Translations under genes and position numbers: made by a program
Source of the DNA: Flavobacteriaceae bacterium
GTDB taxonomy: Bacteria > Bacteroidota > Bacteroidia > Flavobacteriales > Flavobacteriaceae
Assembly (NCBI GenBank): GCA_029248405.1
Contig: JAQWJJ010000012.1
Coordinates: 1-47,158 of the forward strand
Direction: 5' to 3'
Length of the DNA: 47,158 bases
Notes under the pieces: generated by a model
What the model was told of the DNA's origin: nothing
What the model saw: the letters and a program-made list of their open reading frames with translations, nothing else
Database searches by the model: none
Part shown: positions 26,957 through 36,494 of the stretch, piece after piece
How positions within the stretch are numbered: the first letter of the stretch is position 1
How the letters are laid out: each line of letters begins with the position of its first letter

Positions 26957-29011
26957 TTACCAAATGCGCACACGGTCTTGTGGAGCCAACCACATTTTAT
27001 CCCCCTCTTGTATGTTGAAGGCCTGATAAAAGGCATCAATATTCTTGAGCGGTTGCAGTGCGCGCTGCATCCCTGGAGAATGGGGGTCTGTCTTGACCTG
27101 AGTTCTCAAGGCATCTTCGCGAATCAAAGTCCGCCAAACCGTAACCCATGACATGAAGAATCGCTGTTCGGCAGTGAAACCGTCTATATCCTCTGGTCGA
27201 CCATTTTCGGCAAAATTCAGCTGAAGCCCGTCGTAGGCTCCAAGGACACCACCCAAGTCACCGATATTTTCACCCAGAGTGAACTTACCATTGATGTAGA
27301 CACTATCCAAAACCTCAATAGCACTATATTGTTCTGCTAGGGCGTCCCCGCGCTTGGTGAATTCTTCGAGGTCCTGATCGGTCCACCAGTTTACAAGATT
27401 CCCGTCTCCATCGAAGCGCGATCCGCTGTCGTCAAAGGCATGCGAAATTTCGTGTCCGATTACTGCTCCGATACCACCATAATTGACGGCGTCATCTGCA
27501 GTGTAGTTGTAGAATGGTGGCTGTAAAATAGCCGCAGGAAATACAATTTCGTTATTGGTTGGGTTGAAATAGGCATTAACCATTTGTGGTGGCATTCCCC
27601 ACTCACTTTTGTCTACAGGCGCACCGATTTCGGCTAGATTTTTGTCTCTTGACCATGCCTGTACAGCCAACATATTTTCGGCAAAAGAATTGCCTTCCTT
27701 AACCTCGAGTTCTGAATAGTCTTCCCACTCGTCGGGATAAGCAATCTTCACGGTAAACTTATCAAGTTTTTCGATGGCCTTGGCTTTAGTTTCTTCGGTC
27801 ATCCAATCGAGTTGTTGGATTCTGTTTTGAAAGGCAGAAATCACATGTGCAATCATGGTTTCGGCTTTGGCCTTAGCCTCTGGTGGAAACTTTGCTTCTA
27901 CATAAAGCTTACCAATGGCTTCTCCTACGGCACCATCTACAGTGCCCAACGCACGTTCATCTGCTGGACGCATCATCTGAGCGCCTCTTAATGTTTTGGA
28001 ATAAAACTCCCAGTTGGCTCTGTTGATTTCTGTGGTGAGCATACTGGTGGCGCTATTCAATGTGCTCCAATCCATTAACGTCTTGATGTCATCAATTGAG
28101 GTGGTGGTCAAGAAATTATTTAAGGCTTTCATGTACTCGGGCTGCATCACGTTGATGGTGCCCAATTCTTTTGTGATCCCCATATCGCTGACTATTTTGG
28201 ACCAGTCAAGAACAGGAGTTAGCGCCTGAAGCTCGTCTAGAGTCATGGGATTGTTATAGTTGCGCGCATCGCGCATCGCGACTTTATCCAATCTTGGTTC
28301 GGCCAATTGCGTTTCTAGGGCCAAAATTTTCTCAGCGGCCGCTGCAGCCTCAGCTTCATCATAGTCGATGAATTGGAGCATGCGGGCAATATGTGCAACA
28401 TATTGATCGCGGATCGTTTTTGTTTTTTCATCTTGGTCGAGGTAATAATCTCTTTGCAGACCCAAACCTGTAGGGTAAACCCAGGCAATATTCATGCTGC
28501 TGTTGTTGAGGTCTGTTGATGCGCTGAGACCAGCTAGAGGTGCAGAGATCCCAATGGTTGAGGCATAAGCAGTCTGCAGGTCACTGATGTTTTTGATGTC
28601 CTTGATGGCATCCAAAAGTGGTTGTATGGGCTCAATACCAGCTTCATCTCTTGCGATAGTGTCTAAAACTGTTTCGAAAATCAGGAGGGCCTTCTTCTGG
28701 TCCGTCCCTTCGGCGTAGGTCCCAAATTCTTTGGAGGTATTGACAATATCCAAAACATCTTGTCTGGTTTTTTTACGCAAAACGCCAAATCCACCCCATC
28801 GTGTTTCGTCTTCGGGGATGGTTGTTGTTTTGGCCCAATTGCCATTGACATAGTTGTAAAAATCATCTTTTGGATTGACCGTGGTATCCATATTTTGCAG
28901 ATCAATTCCTGGAATCTGCTCTGCAGTCATATTGCCGTTGTCGTTACAAGCTGTAAGAACAACCAGTAGCATTGCGATCGCAGTGCTGTATATGGTGCGT
29001 GCATTTTTCAT
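26957..29011 (-). CDS. M13-family (neprilysin/PepO-like) metallopeptidase lipoprotein
   Basis: A 684-residue zinc endopeptidase, full family length. The N-terminus carries a signal and lipobox (AMLLVVLTAC), so it is anchored in an outer leaflet. The M13 catalytic motifs are VIGHEISHAFDDSG (HExxH), ENIGDLGG (third zinc ligand Glu in the ExxxD motif), and the substrate-binding VNAYFNPTNNEIVFPAAIL. The characteristic end, RVNxWxxF-like in neprilysin, is shortened here to APQDRVRIW. It cleaves oligopeptides outside the cytoplasm and probably supports peptide scavenging. It is a single-gene unit with a strong terminator. Confidence 0.96.
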   Translation of the reverse strand: MKNARTIYSTAIAMLLVVLTACNDNGNMTAEQIPGIDLQNMDTTVNPKDDFYNYVNGNWAKTTTIPEDETRWGGFGVLRKKTRQDVLDIVNTSKEFGTYAEGTDQKKALLIFETVLDTIARDEAGIEPIQPLLDAIKDIKNISDLQTAYASTIGISAPLAGLSASTDLNNSSMNIAWVYPTGLGLQRDYYLDQDEKTKTIRDQYVAHIARMLQFIDYDEAEAAAAAEKILALETQLAEPRLDKVAMRDARNYNNPMTLDELQALTPVLDWSKIVSDMGITKELGTINVMQPEYMKALNNFLTTTSIDDIKTLMDWSTLNSATSMLTTEINRANWEFYSKTLRGAQMMRPADERALGTVDGAVGEAIGKLYVEAKFPPEAKAKAETMIAHVISAFQNRIQQLDWMTEETKAKAIEKLDKFTVKIAYPDEWEDYSELEVKEGNSFAENMLAVQAWSRDKNLAEIGAPVDKSEWGMPPQMVNAYFNPTNNEIVFPAAILQPPFYNYTADDAVNYGGIGAVIGHEISHAFDDSGSRFDGDGNLVNWWTDQDLEEFTKRGDALAEQYSAIEVLDSVYINGKFTLGENIGDLGGVLGAYDGLQLNFAENGRPEDIDGFTAEQRFFMSWVTVWRTLIREDALRTQVKTDPHSPGMQRALQPLKNIDAFYQAFNIQEGDKMWLAPQDRVRIW

Positions 29012-29109
29012 ACTTAGAGGGTTTTATTATTGAGTTTAAAAATACTGATTTCTATTGCTGTTTCACGATAAAAGCGCAAGAACTTATTGAGCGATGGGCT
29101 TTTTGTGTT

Positions 29110-29292
29110 TTATTGTCCAATGGGCTGTGCGCTAAAAGAAGTGACAGTGTTATCGCTCATGATCATATCGAATTCTATGGGATTACAACACACTTCACAA
29201 TCTTCAATAAAGGACTGCTGTGTGACAGAAATATCTAAAAGTTTGAGTTGTTCTTCCCAACAATACGGACAGGTAAAATAATGTTCTATCAT
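29110..29292 (-). CDS. CPXCG-motif cysteine-rich zinc protein
   Basis: A 60-residue protein starting at ATG 29292 (MIEHYFTCPYCWE; an in-frame TTG precedes it). The cysteine pairs TCPYC and CEVCCNPI, separated by QSFIEDC, form a zinc-ribbon typical of the CPXCG-motif family. Function is unknown. It lies 7 nt after the 33-residue membrane peptide gene and is the last gene of the COG2509 flavoprotein unit. Confidence 0.88.
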   Translation of the reverse strand: MIEHYFTCPYCWEEQLKLLDISVTQQSFIEDCEVCCNPIEFDMIMSDNTVTSFSAQPIGQ

Positions 29293-29299
29293 CAATAAA

Positions 29300-29401
29300 T
29301 CAGGAGTTAGTCCGGTAGATGATGAATCCTATGGCCAATAAGAGCACAATCCACCAGTATTTGCGAAACATATGATCGGTCCATTTATTTGCGCCCCACA
29401 T
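29300..29401 (-). CDS. 33-residue single-helix membrane peptide
   Basis: An ATG at 29401 and TGA at 29300 enclose 33 codons. The peptide begins MWGANKWTDHMFRK and continues into one transmembrane helix (YWWIVLLLAIGFIIY), ending RTNS. The start is 9 nt after the flavoprotein stop and the stop is 7 nt before the CPXCG gene, so all three are probably one transcript. The amphipathic basic head plus single helix is typical of real small membrane proteins rather than chance translation. No family is recognised. Confidence 0.7.
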   Translation of the reverse strand: MWGANKWTDHMFRKYWWIVLLLAIGFIIYRTNS

Positions 29402-29410
29402 CGTTTTGAA

Positions 29411-30979
29411 TTATTTTGACGTCAAAGATAATGATTTCAGGGCAATGGCATCGACACAGTTGATCCCGTCTATGGCAGCAGAAATAATGCCCCCTGCGTA
29501 ACCAGCCCCCTCGCCACAAGGATAAAGGCCTTGAATCTCAATGTGCTGTAGTGTTTCTGGGTCTCTGGGAATGGCTATTGGTGAAGAAGTTCTGCTTTCT
29601 GGCGCGTGCAATACCGCTGAGTTGGTATAATATCCCTTCATTTTTCGGCCAAATTTTTGGAAGGCAACCTTGAGTCGATCACTGATCAGATCTGGTAAAA
29701 CTTCTGATAAATTAACGGCCGTGATCCCAGGCTGGTATGAGGTTTTGGGAAAGTCCTCAGATACTTTGTCCTCTACAAAGTCTATCATTCTTTGCGCGGG
29801 GACTTTTTGGGTTTTGCCTGCAGCCACCCAGCAATCGTGTTCTACTTTTTTTTGAAAATCAAGACAAACAAAAGGGTTGTCTTTGTGGTAATCTGGCAAG
29901 TCCTCTGGCGCAACACTGACCACAATACCTGAATTGGCATAGGGATTATTGCGTTTGCTTGGACTCCAGCCGTTAGTGACAACCTCGTCTTGAGCTGTGG
30001 CACAAGGAGCAATGATGCCACCTGGACACATGCAGAATGAATAGACCCCTAAACCGTCGACTTGTTCCACCAAGCTATAGGAGGCTGGAGGGAGGTATGG
30101 ATTTGTCGTGTCTCCGTGATACTGAATGGCATTGACCAGATTTTGACTGTGCTCTACGCGCACTCCTAAAGCAAAAGCTTTGGCACTGATTTTAACGCCG
30201 CGCTCGTGCAATAAATAAAATATGTCCCGAGCGGAATGTCCTGTGGCCAAGACGACAGAAGAAAAGTGCTGCCATGATCCATCATTGATTTTAATGGCCT
30301 TTATGGCATGATGCTCAATTTGGATGTCTGTGAGTTTTGCATTAAAATTGACCATGCCGCCAGCCTCAATTATGGCCGTTCTCATCGCAACAATTATTGC
30401 CGGGAGTTTGTTGGTGCCGATGTGTGGATGTGCGTCGACCAGAATTGACTCAGGGGCACCAAAATGGACCAGCCATTCTAAAGCTTTTAAAACGTTGCCT
30501 CTTTTCTTGGAACGCGTATATAGCTTGCCGTCGGAGTAAGTTCCTGCTCCACCTTCGCCAAAGCAGTAATTGGATTCAGGATTGACAAGATGGTCCTTGT
30601 TGATTGCGGCCAAATCCCTTCTCCGGGCCCTAACTTCTTTTCCTCTTTCAAAAATGACAGGCGTTAATCCTGCTTCTAAAGCCCTTAAGGCGGCGTATAA
30701 TCCTGCAGGACCAGCACCGATAATAGCAATCCTTTTGTCTTTGTCTACTGATTTTGGTGCCCATGCAGGGACTTGACCCCGTACTTCCCCTGCGTTCCAG
30801 AATTCGAGTTGCAGGTTGATTTTTATGGACGTGTTTCTGGCGTCGAGAGATTTCTTACGGATCCGCCAATCTGAAATATCGCCTGGATTCAGCCGCGCCT
30901 TTTTGAGTCCAAGGTTTAGGATAAAATCTTTGTCCTCTTGTTGGTGGGGCTTAATGACGATCTGAACCAATACACTCAT
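29411..30979 (-). CDS. COG2509-type FAD-dependent dehydrogenase
   Basis: A 522-residue flavoprotein. An N-terminal RNA-binding-like or ferredoxin-like region (1-80; ISDWRIRKKSLDAR) precedes the FAD-binding GAGPAGLYAALRALEAG. NYCFGEGGAGTYSDGKLYTR, VLATGHSARDIF and a C-terminal GLYPCGEGAGYAGGI complete the family pattern. These are uncharacterised NAD(FAD)-utilising dehydrogenases with unknown substrate. It is the first gene of a unit with the small membrane peptide and the CPXCG protein. A perfect -7 box lies only 4 nt before the ATG, so the mRNA may be leaderless or nearly so. Confidence 0.9.
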   Translation of the reverse strand: MSVLVQIVIKPHQQEDKDFILNLGLKKARLNPGDISDWRIRKKSLDARNTSIKINLQLEFWNAGEVRGQVPAWAPKSVDKDKRIAIIGAGPAGLYAALRALEAGLTPVIFERGKEVRARRRDLAAINKDHLVNPESNYCFGEGGAGTYSDGKLYTRSKKRGNVLKALEWLVHFGAPESILVDAHPHIGTNKLPAIIVAMRTAIIEAGGMVNFNAKLTDIQIEHHAIKAIKINDGSWQHFSSVVLATGHSARDIFYLLHERGVKISAKAFALGVRVEHSQNLVNAIQYHGDTTNPYLPPASYSLVEQVDGLGVYSFCMCPGGIIAPCATAQDEVVTNGWSPSKRNNPYANSGIVVSVAPEDLPDYHKDNPFVCLDFQKKVEHDCWVAAGKTQKVPAQRMIDFVEDKVSEDFPKTSYQPGITAVNLSEVLPDLISDRLKVAFQKFGRKMKGYYTNSAVLHAPESRTSSPIAIPRDPETLQHIEIQGLYPCGEGAGYAGGIISAAIDGINCVDAIALKSLSLTSK

Positions 30980-30983
30980 AGCG

Positions 30984-30991
30984 CAAAGGTA
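30984..30991 (-). promoter_or_regulatory. -7 box next to the start of the COG2509 gene
   Basis: TACCTTTG on the minus strand matches TAnnTTTG exactly and ends 4 nt before the ATG at 30979. Transcription starting about 7 nt downstream would begin at the start codon. No clear TTG is found at the usual -33 spacing. Confidence 0.5.
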
Positions 30992-31050
30992 GTTTTAAAA
31001 TCCAAGTGTTCGAAAATTTTTGACACTCTAGCTCCGCAAACATGTTGGGC

Positions 31051-32307
31051 CTAACGCCTTCTTTTTGGCGCTCGTGCGCTGCGTGATTTTGGTTTGCCTT
31101 GAGCACGTTGACCCCTTGACCCACCGCCTTGTATTGCGGGCTTTCTGTTTTCGGGATCAGCCCATTCTAATGCCGCGCCTTCTGCGAAGGGATGGTGGTC
31201 AACGATTTCGATTTCTTGAGCGATGAGTTGCTCAATGTCTTTAAGATAGCCCCGTTCATCTGCCGAACAAAAAGAAACGGACGATCCAGAAGCATCTGCA
31301 CGACCTGTCCTGCCGATCCGATGCACATAGGTCTCAGAAATATTCGGGAGTTCATAATTAACGACATGTTCCAGGCCTGAAATATCGATGCCTCTAGCGG
31401 CAATATCCGTAGCGATCAGCACGCGAATGTCACCAGATTTAAATGATTTTAACGCCTTTTGTCGGGCATTTTGACTCTTGTTGCCGTGTATCGCAGCAGC
31501 GGAAACTCCTCCTTTTTGAAGGATCCGCACAACTTTGTCGCAGCCATGTTTTGTGCGCCCAAAAACTAATACTGCGCCACTGAGTTCATTTAATAAGTGG
31601 AGCAGCAATGCTGGCTTTTCTTTTTTACTGACGTAATAAATACATTGCGAAACGCGATCGGCCGTTGGCTTTTCCACGGCGATTCGGACACTTTTATAAT
31701 TGGGGCGCAGTATCTGTGCGCTCAGGTCCGTTATAGATTTGGGCATGGTTGCAGAGAAAAACAAACTCTGACGCTTGTTAGGGAGTATTTTCAGGAGCTT
31801 TCTGATGTCATGTATGAACCCCATATCGAGCATTTGATCGGCCTCATCTAGAACAAAGTGGCTGATGTGACGTAAATCGGCGTATCGCTGATCCTCTAGG
31901 TCAAGAAGGCGACCAGGAGTGGCAATCAGTATGTCCACACCCCTTCTTAATTGATCGACCTGCGCTTTTTGTCCCACACCACCAAAAATCACAGTGGTCC
32001 GAAGACCAGTATTTCTGCTGTAGCGTTTTGCATTTTCACCAACCTGTAGGGCCAGTTCGCGGGTTGGAGTGACTACGAGTGCTTTTATTTTTCGGCGATG
32101 GTCCTTTGGCTGGGTCAACAGGTGCTGTATGATGGGGATAATGAATGCAGCTGTTTTGCCAGTGCCCGTCTGTGCCGTACCCAGTAAATCAGACCCTTCG
32201 AGTAAAATTGGTATGCTTTGTGCCTGAATCGGAGTTGGAGTGGTATAGCCTTGATCCTTCAAGGCAGATAAAATTTGCGGGTCGAGCCCGAGCGCATCAA
32301 ATGGCAT
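31051..32307 (-). CDS. DEAD-box RNA helicase, RhlE-like
   Basis: A 418-residue ATP-dependent RNA helicase. Motifs in order: Q-motif (TPIQAQSIP), I AQTGTGKT (45-52), Ia PTRELALQ, Ib TPGRLLDL, II DEAD, III SAT, V ATDIAARGID and VI HRIGRTGR. The core is followed by a short basic Gly/Arg/Lys-rich tail (RGQRAQGKPKSRSARAPKRRR), which probably binds RNA. The pattern and length match RhlE, which acts in ribosome assembly, RNA turnover or cold growth. It is a single-gene unit. Confidence 0.93.
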   Translation of the reverse strand: MPFDALGLDPQILSALKDQGYTTPTPIQAQSIPILLEGSDLLGTAQTGTGKTAAFIIPIIQHLLTQPKDHRRKIKALVVTPTRELALQVGENAKRYSRNTGLRTTVIFGGVGQKAQVDQLRRGVDILIATPGRLLDLEDQRYADLRHISHFVLDEADQMLDMGFIHDIRKLLKILPNKRQSLFFSATMPKSITDLSAQILRPNYKSVRIAVEKPTADRVSQCIYYVSKKEKPALLLHLLNELSGAVLVFGRTKHGCDKVVRILQKGGVSAAAIHGNKSQNARQKALKSFKSGDIRVLIATDIAARGIDISGLEHVVNYELPNISETYVHRIGRTGRADASGSSVSFCSADERGYLKDIEQLIAQEIEIVDHHPFAEGAALEWADPENRKPAIQGGGSRGQRAQGKPKSRSARAPKRRR

Positions 32308-32572
32308 ATAGTGATTTTAATAGCCCTCCATATCATGGAAAACTGGCCGCAAGTTACGGCTAAAATAAACGCCAGTTCATAAAACAATCATAAAGGCTCA
32401 ATAAGCGATGTTGTTCGCTAAAATACTTTGAGATATTGCATTTATACCTCATAATTATTTTATTTTCAATATCTTCAAAAGCGCAATACAAAAACACCGA
32501 TCAGAATGTTCCAAGGACCAAAATATCTTGCCACAATGCGCTCCAATCCAAAGTGCTCGAAGACTCTATGAT

Positions 32573-33202
32573 ATGAAGAAGTCAGTTTTGTGTTTTGGCG
32601 ATTCTAATACCTGGGGCTATGACCCCAAGGATGGGTCTCGGTACCCTTCAGAGATGAGATGGACTGGGGTTTTACAGCAAAAACTGGGGCCTGGGTTTCG
32701 AGTGATCGAGGAGGGCCTCAATGGAAGGACCACAACGATCAATGAAATGGAACGCCCCATGCGCAGTGCCGCAGACATTTTACCGGTACTCATTGAAAGT
32801 CATCGTCCCTTGGATTTCATTGTGCTGATGTTGGGCACTAACGATTTAAAAACGCATTTTGAAAGGACCCCAGAAAATATTGCAGATGATTTGTCTGATT
32901 TATGCGCCATAGTGTGTGGTCATCAGATGCTTGTTCAGGCACCTCCAAAACTTATTTTGGTGGCTCCTACAGGTCCAGATGATTCGAGCAGACAATTGCC
33001 AGAATGGTTTCAAAAAACTCATGAAAAATGGCGCGAACTTTTGGACTTGCTTCCAGGAGTAGCCCAAAAATATGGGGCGGAATTTTTGGCCACACAAGAA
33101 GTCATGAAGATGCAATTTCAAGATGGACTCCACTGGTCAGTGGAACAGCATCAGGATTTTGCCGCCGCCTTGATGTCATTACTAAAGACGGCAGAATCAT
33201 AG
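32573..33202 (+). CDS. SGNH/GDSL hydrolase (arylesterase-like)
   Basis: I start at ATG 32573 (MKKSVLCFGDSNTWGY), 209 aa; an in-frame TTG 15 codons earlier gives no signal-like sequence. Catalytic blocks: GDSN with nucleophile S11, GLNGRTT with the block II Gly, GTND at 88-91, and DGLHWS near the end with D184 and H187. This is the multifunctional arylesterase/acyl-CoA thioesterase type of SGNH hydrolase. It has no signal peptide, so it is cytoplasmic. The natural ester is unknown. It is a single gene 126 nt before the metalloprotease gene. Confidence 0.9.
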   Translation: MKKSVLCFGDSNTWGYDPKDGSRYPSEMRWTGVLQQKLGPGFRVIEEGLNGRTTTINEMERPMRSAADILPVLIESHRPLDFIVLMLGTNDLKTHFERTPENIADDLSDLCAIVCGHQMLVQAPPKLILVAPTGPDDSSRQLPEWFQKTHEKWRELLDLLPGVAQKYGAEFLATQEVMKMQFQDGLHWSVEQHQDFAAALMSLLKTAES

Positions 33203-33328
33203 ATGGCTATTGGGTGAATGCTTTTCATTATATTTAGAACACCAATTAACCCGTGAAAACCCATTGTGATGCTTATCACCGAGCCAAGAGGGCAACCATA
33301 GCAATCTGGACTTAAAATAATTAACCCT

Positions 33329-35701
33329 ATGAATAAATTCGCACACCAATGTTCACTGATCCTCTTTGTGCTGTTATGCAGTGCTGCTTTTGGCCAAGAA
33401 ACTGATTCGATCTCTGGCGCAAACTCTATAGATGCTCTAATGGTGGAGTATCCAAAATCGAGCGGCTTTATCGACAGTTATTTCGATGCAGAAAAAGGGA
33501 AGCTTATGTGGGGGGTCCCCGATAGTATTTTAGGCCGAGATTTATTAATGGTGACGCGATTTGCTCAGTTACCGGCAGATTATTCAGGGTATATAAACGC
33601 CGGGAGTAAAACGGCAGAACGTATCGTACGCTTTGAAAAAAGTGCGGGTCGATTATTGTTGCGGGAGCATTCCTTTGTCAATACAGCCGATGAGAACGAT
33701 CCCATTGCTCAGTCGGTAGAGGCTAATAATTTTGCCCCAATTTTGGCTGCTTTTGACCTAGAAAACGATCCAGAGGAGGACCCGGATGAGGCCGTTTTTC
33801 TCATTGACGTCAGTGACTACTTCTCTGAGGATTCCCCAGGATTTAATTTGGTTAGTGAAGGCAATAAAAAGAAGTATAAAATCGGACGACAAGACAAGAG
33901 TAGGTCCTTTATAGAAAAGTGCCGCAGCTTTCCGCAAAACGTTGAGGTTTTGCATACTTTGACCTTTGAGGTGGGGAAAGCCCCTCGAGGCAATCGTTCG
34001 GGGACTTTTAGTTTTCAGATCAATCATTCATTGGTGTTGCTGCCTGAAGTGCCCATGCAAATGCGTCTGACAGACCATCGTGTTGGATGGTTCTCTCTAA
34101 AAAAAATAGACTATTCTTCGCCAGCCCTAAAGTCCGATGATTTTGAGGTTGCCGTCCGCTGGCGACTAGAGCCAAAGGATGTTGCGGCTTATAATCGTGG
34201 TGAATTGGTCGAACCCAAAAAGCCTATTGTTTTTTATTTGGATCCGGCTACCCCCATGAAGTGGCGTCCTTATTTCAGACAAGGCATCGAAGATTGGCAG
34301 GCCACCTTTGAGTCGGCAGGTTTTAAAAATGCCATTATTGCCAAAGATCCCCCATCTGCAGAGGAGGACCCTGACTTCAGTCCAGAAGATGTGCGCTATT
34401 CTACAGTGCGTTATGTGGCCTCCACTACGCGAAATGCCGTAGGGCCAAGCGTCAAAGACCCGCGCTCTGGCGAAATCATCGAAAGTGATGTCATTTGGTA
34501 CCACAATCACTTGCGCTCCTACAGAAATCGCTATTTATTAGAAACAGGAGCGGCCAATCCCAAAGCCCGTACTTTAGATACTCCAGAAGATGAAATCGGC
34601 GAAATGATGAGACGGGTCATCTCTCACGAAGTCGGACATGCTTTAGGACTACCCCATAATATGAAAGCCAGTGCGGCCTATGCTGTCGACTCTTTAAGGT
34701 CAGGATCATTTACACAAAAAATGGGGATTGCGACTACCATTATGGATTATGCCCGGTACAATTATGTGGCCCAGCCCGGGGATCAAAATATCAGATTCGT
34801 TCGTCAAATTGGACCCTACGATCATTACGCGATTGAATGGGGCTATCGCTATTTTGATGGCGCCGATATCGGGCAAGTAGCCGATCAACTCAAGAGCTTG
34901 GTTGATGCCAAGTCTTTGGATCCCATTTATATGTTCGGGAGCCGCGGGAACGATCCAAATGCTCAAACTGAAAACATCGGTGATGATCCTATCAGAGCGA
35001 CAAATTATGGATTGAAAAATTTAAGAATTGTGGCCAAGAATCTTGACGCATGGACCACGCCACAAGGCGCGACTTACGGTGATTTAGCGGAACTTTATGG
35101 CGAGCTCATTGGGGTATACCGCAGGTACATGCAGCATGTTGCTGCTATGGTAGGTGGGGTTTATGAAACCAGAATCAATAAAGGTCAGGACGCGTTGCCT
35201 TATCGCCCTGTGCCTCAAACAAAACAGATTGAGGCGCTGTCTTTTTTGGACCAAAATCTATGGCAAAATCCTCGGTGGTTATTAATGCCTGAATTGGCAG
35301 CTCAATTCAGCCAAGAAGATTGGATGGATAAGGTTGGTGGCGTACAAAGAAGTGTGGTTAATCGCTTGTTGCGCGTGTCCCAGTTGAATGCTATGGCTGC
35401 AGCTGACGAATCAATGATCGGTGATCCATTATCCGTAGCCCAGATGTTGTCGGAGGTACAAACCAGTATTTTTGGTGTGGCACCTTCTGACGAGCTGACC
35501 AGAAACCTACAAATCTATTGGATCAAAAGATTGCAAGAGGTCATGGCCGAAGACAAATTGGCACCATCGGTTGCCGGAAGCCTTCATCAGTCGTTGACCA
35601 AAGCTCAAAAGCACTTCAAGTCGAGACGATCAAACGGAAATGATGCAGCGCGCGCTCATGCGTCCTATGCCTACGCGTTACTCACTCAAGATCAGGATTA
35701 A
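33329..35701 (+). CDS. Secreted zinc metalloprotease (DUF5117/DUF5118/DUF4953 type)
   Basis: A 790-residue protein with a signal peptide (FVLLCSAAFGQ). The order is DUF5118-like N-terminus, DUF5117 in the middle (LLMVTRFAQLP, LLREHSFVN), then a metzincin-type catalytic site near residue 433: SHEVGHALGLPHN, the HExxHxxGxxH zinc motif. TTIMDYARYNY is the Met-turn region. DUF4953-type C-terminal helices follow. It is common in Bacteroidota and presumed to digest extracellular protein. The nitroreductase gene starts 14 nt after its stop. Confidence 0.92.
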   Translation: MNKFAHQCSLILFVLLCSAAFGQETDSISGANSIDALMVEYPKSSGFIDSYFDAEKGKLMWGVPDSILGRDLLMVTRFAQLPADYSGYINAGSKTAERIVRFEKSAGRLLLREHSFVNTADENDPIAQSVEANNFAPILAAFDLENDPEEDPDEAVFLIDVSDYFSEDSPGFNLVSEGNKKKYKIGRQDKSRSFIEKCRSFPQNVEVLHTLTFEVGKAPRGNRSGTFSFQINHSLVLLPEVPMQMRLTDHRVGWFSLKKIDYSSPALKSDDFEVAVRWRLEPKDVAAYNRGELVEPKKPIVFYLDPATPMKWRPYFRQGIEDWQATFESAGFKNAIIAKDPPSAEEDPDFSPEDVRYSTVRYVASTTRNAVGPSVKDPRSGEIIESDVIWYHNHLRSYRNRYLLETGAANPKARTLDTPEDEIGEMMRRVISHEVGHALGLPHNMKASAAYAVDSLRSGSFTQKMGIATTIMDYARYNYVAQPGDQNIRFVRQIGPYDHYAIEWGYRYFDGADIGQVADQLKSLVDAKSLDPIYMFGSRGNDPNAQTENIGDDPIRATNYGLKNLRIVAKNLDAWTTPQGATYGDLAELYGELIGVYRRYMQHVAAMVGGVYETRINKGQDALPYRPVPQTKQIEALSFLDQNLWQNPRWLLMPELAAQFSQEDWMDKVGGVQRSVVNRLLRVSQLNAMAAADESMIGDPLSVAQMLSEVQTSIFGVAPSDELTRNLQIYWIKRLQEVMAEDKLAPSVAGSLHQSLTKAQKHFKSRRSNGNDAARAHASYAYALLTQDQD

Positions 35702-35715
35702 CTTCAAAATAGCTT

Positions 35716-36480
35716 ATGGTACAAGACAATAATGGGACTGGTCCTGACGAAAAAACAGTGGGTCAGGCGATCCACTACAGAAGGTCTGTGCGGGTCTACG
35801 ATCCCGACCAGCCGATAGACCCAGCAGAGGTAAGGTCTTGCTTGGCACTCGCAGCGCTGGCCCCCAACAGCAGCAACATGCAGCTCTGGGAATTTTACCA
35901 CATCACAGCCCAAGACACCATCGCCAAAATGGCTCCGCTCTGCTTCAATCAAAATGCAGCGCGAACGGCAGATCAATTGGTGGTTTTTGTCGTTCGGAAG
36001 GATCTTTGGCGACAACGCGCCAAGGCCAATCTGGACATGATCAATAAGCTATACCCCCAGAGGCCGCAATCAGAACAAAGCCGACGCGAACGGGTCATTA
36101 GACTATATTATAGCAAGCTCATGCCTCATATCTACTTTGATTTTTTGGGCTTTTATGGCCTGTTGAAGTATTTGATGATTTTGGTCACGGGTTTATTCAA
36201 GCCGATCTATCGCGAGGTGCGGGCCAAAGACATGCGCGTAGTGGTGCATAAGACCTGTGCTTTGGCCGCACAAAATTTTATGCTGTCCATGGCTGCAAAG
36301 GGTTATGATACATGTCCAATGGAGGGGGTTGATACCTGGCGGGTAAAGAAACTGCTTGACCTGCCAAGAGGGGCCGAGATCAATATGATTGTGAGTTGCG
36401 GCGTGCGCAAGCCAGAGGGGGTTTATGGCGAGCGGTTCAGAGTGCCTTTTGAAGAGGTTTATAAATCAGTAGACACTTGA
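35716..36480 (+). CDS. Nitroreductase-family protein
   Basis: A 254-residue FMN-dependent oxidoreductase of the nitroreductase family. The FMN-binding start RRSVRVYDPDQPID, the APNSSNMQLWEFY motif and a late AAKGYDTCPMEGVD are intact. A middle insertion with a hydrophobic stretch (HIYFDFLGFYGLLKYLMILVTGLF, about 134-157) is unusual and may give membrane contact. Family members reduce nitroaromatics, quinones or flavins with NAD(P)H. It follows the metalloprotease by 14 nt. The physiological substrate is unknown. Confidence 0.9.
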   Translation: MVQDNNGTGPDEKTVGQAIHYRRSVRVYDPDQPIDPAEVRSCLALAALAPNSSNMQLWEFYHITAQDTIAKMAPLCFNQNAARTADQLVVFVVRKDLWRQRAKANLDMINKLYPQRPQSEQSRRERVIRLYYSKLMPHIYFDFLGFYGLLKYLMILVTGLFKPIYREVRAKDMRVVVHKTCALAAQNFMLSMAAKGYDTCPMEGVDTWRVKKLLDLPRGAEINMIVSCGVRKPEGVYGERFRVPFEEVYKSVDT

Positions 36481-36494
36481 CCAAAATCTCGGCC

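Noticed and set aside
26745-27151. Plus-strand ORFs over the RMD1-type and M13 peptidase gene ends
   Set aside because: They are antisense to well-supported genes and cross an intrinsic terminator.
32528-32572. TTG start adding 15 residues to the SGNH hydrolase
   Set aside because: The added residues give no signal peptide or family similarity, and the ATG at 32573 places the GDSN block at the usual distance from the start.
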